A stretch of 15,540 nt of DNA from Candidatus Methanomethylophilaceae archaeon (GTDB taxonomy: Archaea > Thermoplasmatota > Thermoplasmata > Methanomassiliicoccales > Methanomethylophilaceae). Shown in pieces: positions 6,154-12,129 of this stretch; positions within the stretch are counted from its first letter, which is position 1, and each line of letters begins with the position of its first letter. The notes beneath the pieces are model-generated. The model ran no database searches. It was not told the DNA's origin and saw nothing but the letters and a program-made list of their open reading frames with translations. The stretch covers positions 1-15,540 of the forward strand of contig JAFVET010000226.1 of the NCBI GenBank assembly GCA_017475875.1, in the 5' to 3' direction. Position numbers and translations under genes: made by a program.

Positions 6154-6557
6154 GCGGGAAGTTCAACCTCAACGACATGTACTACCAGATGCAGGCCGTG
6201 GGCAAGATGGGTACCCTCCAGAAGGTCATGAGCCTCATACCCGGGTTCTCGTCCGTAGAGGACAAGATAGATTACGAGGCGTCGCAGAAGAAGCTGTTGA
6301 TCTTCCGTACCATAATGGACTCCATGACGATGGAGGAGAAGGAGGACCCGCAGCTTCTGAAGGCCAAGCGCATAGAGAGGATCGCCAACGGGGCCGGTGT
6401 GTCGGCACACGACGTGCGCGAGCTGCTCAAGCAGTACAACCAGATGAAGAAGACCATGACCTCGGTCACCAAGGACCGCAAGAAGAGGAAACAGCTGCTC
6501 AAGCAGATGAGCGGAATGGACCTCGACGCGTTCAAGAATTTCGAGCAGGAATCCTGA
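6126..6557 (+). CDS. srp54: SRP54, M domain (3' part of a frameshifted gene)
   Basis: These 143 residues are a complete SRP54 M domain, which carries the signal-peptide groove and binds SRP RNA. It opens with Gly-Lys-Phe-Asn-Leu-Asn-Asp-Met-Tyr, followed by the methionine-rich segment (Met-Gln-Ala-Val-Gly-Lys-Met-Gly...Val-Met-Ser-Leu-Ile-Pro-Gly). The RNA-binding helix-turn-helix follows, Arg-Ile-Glu-Arg-Ile-Ala-Asn-Gly-Ala-Gly with Leu-Leu-Lys-Gln-Tyr-Asn-Gln-Met-Lys-Lys. Its frame is one base back from the NG domain, and the two frames overlap by 28 bases. ATG 6126 has no well-placed ribosome-binding site, the nearest AGGAG being too far upstream. A single missing base near 6123-6125 therefore explains the split better than an independent gene. 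Its stop overlaps the trmY start (TGATG). Confidence 0.9.
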   Translation: MEEVTKNLLSGKFNLNDMYYQMQAVGKMGTLQKVMSLIPGFSSVEDKIDYEASQKKLLIFRTIMDSMTMEEKEDPQLLKAKRIERIANGAGVSAHDVRELLKQYNQMKKTMTSVTKDRKKRKQLLKQMSGMDLDAFKNFEQES

Positions 6558-7150
6558 TGCGCTATTTCGTGATCACGGGACACAAGGCCGTCACCACCGG
6601 TGATTTCAAACTGGACGACATAGCCGGCGGTGCGGGTAGGCTGGACATCCTGGTCAGGTGCGTCAACTCGGCGTTCTTCCTGAGTCACGACCTCCGTCGC
6701 GACGTGGAGATCTACCTTGTTTGCGAAGGCGGGAACGACCCGGTCAAGACCGTGATGTTCAAAGGAAGCGAGCTCAGGTATCTGAATCCGGACGAGAGGA
6801 GCACATCGTCCCTCATCCGCAACGCCCTGTTGAAACCATTGGGTGAGGGTATGACGAAAAGCTCCCCGGGAGTATACGTTGGACGGTACACCTTCGACGA
6901 CGTGCTGCGCATGCTGTCCGAGAAAGGCGAGTTCGTCTACCTCAAGGAGGACGGGGAGGACTGCAGGGGATTCGGTTTCCCGGAGAACCCCATCTTCGTC
7001 CTCGGAGACAACCAGGACCTTACGGAGGAGGAGGAATCGGCGCTCCTGGGATACGGTCCGGGGCGCATAAGCATAGGTCCCAATTCGCTCCATGCCGATC
7101 ATTGCATGATAGTGGTCCAGAACGAGCTGGACCGTAGGGAGGCGTCATAA
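6557..7150 (+). CDS. trmY: tRNA (pseudouridine(54)-N1)-methyltransferase TrmY
   Basis: This 197-residue enzyme uses S-adenosylmethionine to methylate pseudouridine 54 in the T loop of archaeal tRNAs, giving N1-methylpseudouridine, the archaeal counterpart of ribothymidine. The family signature is visible at the N terminus, Met-Arg-Tyr-Phe-Val-Ile-Thr-Gly-His-Lys-Ala with Gly-Arg-Leu-Asp-Ile-Leu-Val-Arg-Cys-Val-Asn-Ser-Ala-Phe-Phe. In the SPOUT knot the cofactor loop reads Pro-Ile-Phe-Val-Leu-Gly-Asp-Asn-Gln-Asp-Leu-Thr-Glu-Glu-Glu, and the C-terminal Gly-Ile/Ser-Leu-His-Ala-Asp-His-Cys segment is present. The length is normal. The start overlaps the srp54 stop by one base, with AGGA six bases upstream, and its own stop overlaps the next ATG by one base (TAATG). 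It is thus co-translated with both neighbours. Confidence 0.93.
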   Translation: MRYFVITGHKAVTTGDFKLDDIAGGAGRLDILVRCVNSAFFLSHDLRRDVEIYLVCEGGNDPVKTVMFKGSELRYLNPDERSTSSLIRNALLKPLGEGMTKSSPGVYVGRYTFDDVLRMLSEKGEFVYLKEDGEDCRGFGFPENPIFVLGDNQDLTEEEESALLGYGPGRISIGPNSLHADHCMIVVQNELDRREAS

Positions 7151-7347
7151 TGGCGGAAACCGAGAAGATCCCCCAGCACAGGCACTGCGTCGTATGCGGA
7201 AAGGCCTTCGTAGGAGAGGGCCAGTTCTGCAGCGAGAACTGCCGCACCACCTCCGGAGACGAGGTCAAAGGCAAGCTGCGCAAGCTCGCGCTGGTATGGG
7301 TGGCGATAGTGGTCGTCACAGTGGTCCTGGTGTTGATGGTAAGATGA
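7150..7347 (+). CDS. Zinc-ribbon membrane protein, DUF2116-type
   Basis: This 65-residue protein has an N-terminal zinc ribbon with four cysteines at residues 13, 16, 27 and 31 (Cys-Val-Val-Cys-Gly...Phe-Cys-Ser-Glu-Asn-Cys). A basic linker rich in Lys and Arg follows, then one C-terminal transmembrane helix at about residues 46-63. This matches the small archaeal family DUF2116 (COG4068), which is predicted to be tail-anchored with the zinc ribbon in the cytosol; its function is unknown. A GGGAGG site lies seven bases before ATG 7150. The gene overlaps trmY by one base and the next gene by four (ATGA). A place in a cluster with SRP54 would suit a membrane-associated or translation-linked role, but that is inference only. 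Confidence 0.85.
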   Translation: MAETEKIPQHRHCVVCGKAFVGEGQFCSENCRTTSGDEVKGKLRKLALVWVAIVVVTVVLVLMVR

Positions 7348-8291
7348 CGGTCGCCGCGGTCGCGGGCACTTTCAGCCTGTTGCATGCGGGGCACGAAGCT
7401 CTGCTCGAAAGGGCTTTCCAGGAGGGCGACGAGGTCAGGATAGGTCTGACCACGGACGCGTTCACATCCTCGCGTAAGAAATCCCTGCCGTATTTCCTGC
7501 GTGAGAAGGCGCTCAGGGAGTACCTGGAGGGACGCTCCGGTTACATCATATTCCCGTTGGAGGACGAGTTCGGTCCTGACGAGCTCATGGACGACGTGGA
7601 CGTGCTGGTGGTCTCCGAGGAGACCCGTGCCGGTGGCGAACGTGTCAATTCGCGTCGCGTGGAAAGGGGTCTCCCACCATTGAGACTCTCGGTGGTCCCC
7701 GTGGTCGAGGCGAGCGACGGCTCCAAGATATCGTCCACGGGAATCATGGAGGGGAGGTACGGGAGGAACGGCGACGCTTGCGCCATCGCAGTCGCCGTCG
7801 GTTCCCTCAACCCGGCCAAGGTGCTGGCGGTCCGTTCCGTCATGGAGAAGGTCTACGGCGAGGTTCGCGTGTTTCCCAAAGACGTTCCAAGCGGCGTCCC
7901 CGACCAACCGTTCGGGGACCAGACCAGGGCGGGTGCGATCAACCGTGCGAAGGGTGCCCTTTCGGATGACGTCGAGATGGCCGTCGGGATAGAGGCCGGC
8001 GTGTTCGAGACCCCTGACGGACTTTATGACATCCAATATTGTTGCATAGCGTCCAGAGACGGTCTCCTGACCGTGGGCATGGGTCCCGGGTTCAGGTATC
8101 CCGACGGCATAGCGGAGCTCGTCCGCAAAGGGATGACCGTGGGCGATTCGGTCACCAAGGTCTACGGAGAGACGGACATCGGGAAGAGGCAGGGGGCCAT
8201 CGGCCTCCTGAGCAAGGGTCTCTTGGACCGTAAGGCCCTGACGGAGCAGTCGGTGATCGCCGCAATGGTCCCCAGACTGGGAGGTCTATGA
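7344..8291 (+). CDS. Phosphopantetheine adenylyltransferase fused to a DUF84 (inosine/xanthosine triphosphatase-like) domain
   Basis: A 315-residue two-domain protein. Residues 1-140 are an archaeal-type phosphopantetheine adenylyltransferase, which makes dephospho-CoA from 4'-phosphopantetheine and ATP. It has the nucleotidyltransferase His-x-Gly-His motif (His14, His17) after Gly-Thr-Phe, and an Ile-Ser-Ser-Thr motif at 129-132. In that motif Gly-Ile-Met replaces the Arg-Ile-Arg usual in archaeal members. Residues 146-315 are a DUF84/YjjX domain, a family that hydrolyses inosine and xanthosine triphosphates. Its motifs are Gly-Ser-Leu-Asn-Pro-Ala-Lys (153-159), Gly-Ile-Glu-Ala-Gly-Val (215-220) and Gly-Lys-Arg-Gln-Gly-Ala-Ile-Gly-Leu-Leu-Ser-Lys-Gly (280-292). 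This fusion is known from Thermoplasma relatives. It overlaps the zinc-ribbon gene by four bases. Confidence 0.9.
   Translation: MTVAAVAGTFSLLHAGHEALLERAFQEGDEVRIGLTTDAFTSSRKKSLPYFLREKALREYLEGRSGYIIFPLEDEFGPDELMDDVDVLVVSEETRAGGERVNSRRVERGLPPLRLSVVPVVEASDGSKISSTGIMEGRYGRNGDACAIAVAVGSLNPAKVLAVRSVMEKVYGEVRVFPKDVPSGVPDQPFGDQTRAGAINRAKGALSDDVEMAVGIEAGVFETPDGLYDIQYCCIASRDGLLTVGMGPGFRYPDGIAELVRKGMTVGDSVTKVYGETDIGKRQGAIGLLSKGLLDRKALTEQSVIAAMVPRLGGL
8279..8285 (+). promoter_or_regulatory. Shine-Dalgarno site of the FAD dehydrogenase gene
   Basis: GGGAGGT lies six bases before ATG 8292 and inside the last codons of the preceding gene. It selects ATG 8292 over the ATG at 8288, which is in a different frame. 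The strong site suggests efficient re-initiation at the first gene of the dehydrogenase-ETF module. Confidence 0.7.
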
Positions 8292-9833
8292 ATGTTCAGC
8301 AGACAGAGGATACAGCCCGGCTCCCCGTACCTCACGGACGAGTCCAAGCTCACCGGCGAATCCCGCAACGTGGCTCTCCCGTTCAGCGAGGACGAGGTCC
8401 GCGAGATAATGCGCGTCTACAATTCGAAAGGAAACCCCGTTACCGTTTCAGCCATGCGCACCGGCGTCTGCGGCGGGTGCGTCCCGATGGGTAACGACGT
8501 GGTCTCATTGGAGAACATGTCCGGTGCGGTCGGCGTCGGTCGCGACGACAGGTCGTATTTCATAAGGCTGCTTCCGTGCACCACGTTGGAGGAACTCGAC
8601 CGCATCCTGCTGGAACGCAGCTTCGACGGCCTCGAGGACCTTACCCCGGGTGCGGTCGAATCGCTTTCGTCCGAGCCCGTATCCTATTTCTATCCCGTGG
8701 ACCCGACCGAGATGGGGGGATCCATCGGCGGGAACGTCGCGACCAACGCGTCCGGTCCCCGTACATACCGTTACGGTACGACGAGGGACTGGGTCAGGAG
8801 CATCAGGGTGGTGTTCGCCGACGGGGGGGTTACGGAAATCAGACGTGGCGAATGCGTGGCGGAAGGCAATCGCATAGGATTCCCTGCGGGTAGGTGTTAT
8901 TACTCCTTCGACGTCCCGTCGTATCATGTCGACGGCCGTGTGAAGAACGCGACCGGCCCCAGGTTCCAGGAGGGGATGGACCTCATAGACCTCTTCATAG
9001 GGTCCGAAGGCATATTCGGGATCATCACGATGGTCGAGGTGTATCTGATCCCACGCGTCCCGACCGTGTCGTGCATACAGTTCTTCCCCGACGACGCCTC
9101 GGCGTTGGGTGCGGCGAAGAGGATCCGTTCGGAGGTAGCCGGATTGGAGTTCCTCGAGTTCATGGACAAGGGTTCGATAGATCTGATCAGATCCGTGATG
9201 GACAGGGATCCCCTCGTAGTGGGTTCACCGGTTCCTCCGGAGGGTTCAGCGCTGTTCTTCGACATACCCGAGGAGGGACATCTCGACACCTTGGGGACCA
9301 TAGGCGAAATAGTCCGGAGTTACGGGTCCTCGCTGGAGGACTCCTGGTTCGGTTCCACCCTCGAGGATTTCCGCAGGATGAGGGAGCTGCGCCACGCCGT
9401 CCCGAAGAGCATCTTCGAATACGTGGCGTCGTTGAAATCGGCGATGCCGAAGATCCACAAGCTCGGGACCGACATGGCGGTGCCGGACGGGGCCGCCGAC
9501 GAGATGATGTCGTTCTACCGTTCCCGTCTCGACGAGGCCGGGCTCGAGTACGTGATATTCGGCCACATCGGGAACAACCATCCACATGTGGAGATAATAC
9601 TGAGGTCGATGGAGGAGTACGAGAAGGCCAAGGCCATCTACGAGGAGTTCGCGGCCAAGGCCGTTTCGCTAGGAGGATCCTGCAGCGCCGAACACGGGCT
9701 TGGCAGGATAAAGACCCGTTACCTCCCGCTGTCGTACGGCGAGGAAGCGGTTGCCGCGATACGCACGATAAAGGACGTCATGGATCCCAAGGGCATACTG
9801 AACCCCGGTGTTATCCTGGAGGCAGTGAGATGA
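8292..9833 (+). CDS. FAD-linked 2-hydroxyacid dehydrogenase, GlcD/D-lactate dehydrogenase family
   Basis: A 513-residue flavoprotein of the PCMH-type FAD-binding family (glycolate oxidase GlcD, D-lactate dehydrogenase). The FAD domain spans about residues 30-240. The pyrophosphate loop is RTGVCGGCVP (56-65), where relatives usually read Gly-Thr-Gly-Leu-Ser-Gly-Gly-Ala-Val-Pro. It is followed by Pro-Thr-Glu-Met-Gly-Gly-Ser-Ile-Gly-Gly-Asn-Val-Ala-Thr-Asn-Ala-Ser-Gly (138-155). The C-terminal cap holds His-Ile-Gly-Asn-Asn-His-Pro-His (about 424-431) and Ser-Ala-Glu-His-Gly-Leu-Gly-Arg (about 465-472), with histidines that bind metal and substrate in relatives. An N-terminal extension of about 30 residues is present. 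With etfB and etfA directly downstream, it probably passes electrons to ETF, as in lactate dehydrogenase-EtfAB complexes. The substrate is not proven. Confidence 0.88.
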   Translation: MFSRQRIQPGSPYLTDESKLTGESRNVALPFSEDEVREIMRVYNSKGNPVTVSAMRTGVCGGCVPMGNDVVSLENMSGAVGVGRDDRSYFIRLLPCTTLEELDRILLERSFDGLEDLTPGAVESLSSEPVSYFYPVDPTEMGGSIGGNVATNASGPRTYRYGTTRDWVRSIRVVFADGGVTEIRRGECVAEGNRIGFPAGRCYYSFDVPSYHVDGRVKNATGPRFQEGMDLIDLFIGSEGIFGIITMVEVYLIPRVPTVSCIQFFPDDASALGAAKRIRSEVAGLEFLEFMDKGSIDLIRSVMDRDPLVVGSPVPPEGSALFFDIPEEGHLDTLGTIGEIVRSYGSSLEDSWFGSTLEDFRRMRELRHAVPKSIFEYVASLKSAMPKIHKLGTDMAVPDGAADEMMSFYRSRLDEAGLEYVIFGHIGNNHPHVEIILRSMEEYEKAKAIYEEFAAKAVSLGGSCSAEHGLGRIKTRYLPLSYGEEAVAAIRTIKDVMDPKGILNPGVILEAVR

Positions 9834-10606
9834 GGTTCCTGGTCGCGGTCAAACAGGTGCCGGACACTTCGGCGATGAGGGTGGACGCGGACGGAAACCT
9901 TGTGAGACAGGGCGTCCCGTCCATTCTGGATCCGTATTGCGAGACCGCGCTCTGCCGCATCCTTGATACCAGGGTCCCTGGTGACGAGGTGGCGGTGTTC
10001 ACCATGGGTCCGCCGCAGGCCGAAAGCTGTCTCAGACGTTGCCTCGACCTGGGGGCCGACCGTGCATTCCTGATCACCGACCGGGACCTCGGCGGTTCGG
10101 ACACCTGGGCCACCGCCCGTGCAGTTTCGGCTTTCGTGGAGCGCCACTGTCCTGACGCTGACCTGTTGGTCTTCGGCAGACAGACCATAGACGGAGGGAC
10201 TGGACAGGTGCCTTACGAGGTCGCACAGCTTCTCGACAGACAGCAGTTCGCATACGTCACCGACCTTTCCATCGGAGACGGCGGCATCGAAGCCACCCAG
10301 GACTACGGCGACTCGTTGCGCAGATGCAAGGTGCCCGTGAGGTCAGTGGTTTCGTTCGGGGAGGTCGACCTCAAAGGCAGGCTCTGTTCGATAGCAGACC
10401 ACATCAGGGCCGGGGAACGTTCGGTCGTCAAGATAGACCGTGTCGGCCTCGGTCTCGGCGTGTATTCCGTCGGACTCAAGGGCTCGACAACACGCATCGA
10501 GGGGACGTCCGTCGTCAAAGGCGAGAGGAAATGCCGTAAAGTGAGGATCGAGAACCCGGACAGGGCCGTTGAGCTGATATTCGACATGGTGGGGGTGAAG
10601 GGATGA
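9830..10606 (+). CDS. etfB: Electron transfer flavoprotein, beta subunit
   Basis: EtfB binds AMP, or a second FAD in bifurcating enzymes, and pairs with EtfA to carry electrons to or from the partner dehydrogenase. The 258-residue sequence opens with the family pattern Val-Ala-Val-Lys-Gln-Val-Pro-Asp-Thr. It has Phe-Thr-Met-Gly-Pro-Pro-Gln-Ala (57-64), Leu-Gly-Ala-Asp-Arg-Ala-Phe-Leu-Ile-Thr-Asp (74-84) and Gly-Arg-Gln-Thr-Ile-Asp-Gly-Gly-Thr-Gly-Gln-Val-Pro (116-128), the nucleotide-binding region. The Gly-Pro-Pro-Gln-Ala and Thr-Gly-Gln-Val features resemble ETFs that work with NAD-linked dehydrogenases, some of them bifurcating; that is only suggestive. The start overlaps the dehydrogenase stop by four bases (ATGA), with GGAGG seven bases upstream. 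The same frame extends far upstream without a stop, but that part is antisense-like shadow. Confidence 0.93.
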   Translation: MRFLVAVKQVPDTSAMRVDADGNLVRQGVPSILDPYCETALCRILDTRVPGDEVAVFTMGPPQAESCLRRCLDLGADRAFLITDRDLGGSDTWATARAVSAFVERHCPDADLLVFGRQTIDGGTGQVPYEVAQLLDRQQFAYVTDLSIGDGGIEATQDYGDSLRRCKVPVRSVVSFGEVDLKGRLCSIADHIRAGERSVVKIDRVGLGLGVYSVGLKGSTTRIEGTSVVKGERKCRKVRIENPDRAVELIFDMVGVKG

Positions 10607-11670
10607 GCGGATGCGAAGGAGGCAGCTGTTCGACCTGTGGCGGCCAGGAGCCGTCCGAGGAGAGGCTCCCGCCGGGGATGCTCAGACGTTACGACCTCAA
10701 CCAGTCGACCGCTGAAGGAACATTGGTTTGGGTGGAGTTGTCCGACGGCGTCCCGACCCGTTGCAGCCTGGAGATGCTCTCCCAGGCCCGTAGGATGACG
10801 GACGGAAGGGTTTTCGCAGTCCTGTTCGGTCCCGGTGGGCTCAAGTCAGTTTACGTCGACCTTTTCGCACACGGTGCCGACACGGTGTACCACGTCAGGG
10901 ACGCGTGTCTGGAATCCTACCATCCAGAGGCGTACTGCGATGCGATCGCATCGGTGTGCGAACGCGTCAACCCGGCGGTCGTTTTGGTCGCCGCGTCTCC
11001 ACGCGGCAGGGAGGTGGCTCCGCGTCTGGCCTCGACCCTCAGGTCGGGACTTTGTGCGGACTGCACCGGACTGGAGATGGATGGGAGGAACCTCGTGGCC
11101 ACGCGTCCCGCGTTCGGCGGCAACATACTCGCCAGGATAGGATACACGCAATATCCGCAGATAGCCACGGTCAGGGAGGGGACCTTCCCGACGGAACCGG
11201 TGGCAGGGCGCACTGGCACGGCCATATACTGGCAGTGTCCACGTCCCGAGACCAAGGAGATACTCGAGGAGAAGGCGAAGGATGCCGCGTCCGCGGACAT
11301 CTGTGACGCCAGGATCCTCATAGCCGTGGGCAACGGGATCCGCGACAGGTCGCTGGTGGAACTCGCCGGGCGCATCGCGGAAAGGATCGGAGGCGCACTG
11401 TGCTGTTCCCGCCCCGTGGCCGACAAAGGCTGGTTGCCGAGGTCGGTGCAGGTCGGGATGTCCGGGCGCAACGTCAAGCCGAACGTGTACATCGCGTTGG
11501 GAATATCCGGTTCGGTGCAGCACCGTGCGGGTATGTCCGGCTCGGTCAAGGTGATAGCCGTGAACCCCGATCCCGAGGCACCGATACACGGGGAATCGGA
11601 CCTGAGCCTGCTCTGCGACGCAGGCCCGGTCCTGAGGTCCATGGCGCGTTCACTGGGTCTTGACCAGTGA
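10603..11670 (+). CDS. etfA: Electron transfer flavoprotein, alpha subunit, with N-terminal cysteine cluster
   Basis: EtfA carries the electron-shuttling FAD. This 355-residue protein has the diagnostic C-terminal FAD domain: a Lys-Pro-Asn-Val-Tyr-Ile-Ala-Leu-Gly-Ile-Ser-Gly-Ser-Val-Gln-His-Arg-Ala-Gly-Met block at about residues 292-311, then Ile-Ala-Val-Asn-Pro-Asp-Pro-Glu-Ala-Pro-Ile. The middle holds Leu-Cys-Ala-Asp-Cys-Thr-Gly-Leu (usually Gly-Leu-Thr-Ala-Asp-Cys-Thr-x-Leu), and Arg-Pro-Ala-Phe-Gly-Gly-Asn follows. The start is unusual: MSGCEGGSCSTCGG places cysteines at 4, 9 and 12, which could bind a metal or Fe-S cluster, though no full ferredoxin domain is present. ATG 10603 overlaps etfB by four bases and follows a GGGGGTGA ribosome-binding site. 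The last 21 bases overlap the convergent peroxiredoxin gene. Confidence 0.93.
   Translation: MSGCEGGSCSTCGGQEPSEERLPPGMLRRYDLNQSTAEGTLVWVELSDGVPTRCSLEMLSQARRMTDGRVFAVLFGPGGLKSVYVDLFAHGADTVYHVRDACLESYHPEAYCDAIASVCERVNPAVVLVAASPRGREVAPRLASTLRSGLCADCTGLEMDGRNLVATRPAFGGNILARIGYTQYPQIATVREGTFPTEPVAGRTGTAIYWQCPRPETKEILEEKAKDAASADICDARILIAVGNGIRDRSLVELAGRIAERIGGALCCSRPVADKGWLPRSVQVGMSGRNVKPNVYIALGISGSVQHRAGMSGSVKVIAVNPDPEAPIHGESDLSLLCDAGPVLRSMARSLGLDQ
11650..11670. repeat. Perfect inverted repeat spanning both stop codons of etfA and the peroxiredoxin gene
   Basis: TCACTGG (11650-11656) and CCAGTGA (11664-11670) are exact inverted repeats separated by seven bases. The etfA TGA is the last three bases of the right arm, and the peroxiredoxin TGA, on the other strand, is the first three of the left arm. 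Either transcript can fold into a seven-base-pair hairpin at its own stop codon. No T-tract follows on either side, so it is not a classical terminator. Confidence 0.8.
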
Positions 11671-12120
11671 CATCGCGCGGTCGTGGACCTTCTGCGCGTG
11701 ACCCGCGGCCTTGACGTTGTGCCATGCCGCCTCCACCTTCCCGTCCTTCCCGACGATGAAGGTGGAGCGGATGGTGCCGACGGTCTCCTTGCCGTAGGAG
11801 ATCTTGGTGCCCCATGCGCCGACCTGTTCCATCAGGGTGTGGTCCGGATCGCTCAGAAGTTTGATCTTCAGATTTTTGGAATCGATGAAGTTCCTGTGTG
11901 ACTTCACCGAATCCTTGCTCACCCCGATGACAGGGATGTTGCGCATCATGAAACTGCCGTACAGGCCGGAGAACTCCTCGGCCTCCTTCGTGCATCCGGG
12001 GGTGTTGTCCTTGGGATACACGTACAGGACGAACCTGACGCCTTCGAGCATGGAGCTGTCGAAGACCTCGCCGTTCTCGTCCTGCAGTCTGAACTTCGGA
12101 AAAACGTCGCCTACGTCCAT
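11650..12120 (-). CDS. bcp: Peroxiredoxin, BCP/PrxQ family, one-cysteine form
   Basis: A 156-residue cytosolic thiol peroxidase that reduces hydrogen peroxide and organic hydroperoxides. The peroxidatic cysteine is Cys43 in Pro-Lys-Asp-Asn-Thr-Pro-Gly-Cys-Thr-Lys-Glu-Ala, the BCP signature, and the supporting arginine is in Ile-Arg-Ser-Thr-Phe-Ile-Val. Cys43 is the only cysteine in the protein, so there is no resolving cysteine within the chain. It would need an external thiol or partner, as in one-Cys members. ATG 12120 is nine bases after the pheT stop. A GAGGT ribosome-binding site, overlapping that stop codon, sits six bases before it. The gene is probably expressed with pheT, and its 3' end overlaps etfA tail to tail by 21 bases. 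Confidence 0.93.
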   Translation of the reverse strand: MDVGDVFPKFRLQDENGEVFDSSMLEGVRFVLYVYPKDNTPGCTKEAEEFSGLYGSFMMRNIPVIGVSKDSVKSHRNFIDSKNLKIKLLSDPDHTLMEQVGAWGTKISYGKETVGTIRSTFIVGKDGKVEAAWHNVKAAGHAQKVHDRAMSLVKTQ

Positions 12121-12129
12121 ATAAATACC

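Noticed and set aside
8894..9829. Upstream extension of the etfB frame, open since 8894.
   Set aside because: It overlaps the conserved dehydrogenase in another frame and encodes an Arg/Gly/His-rich sequence typical of a high-GC shadow. EtfB homology starts at 9830.
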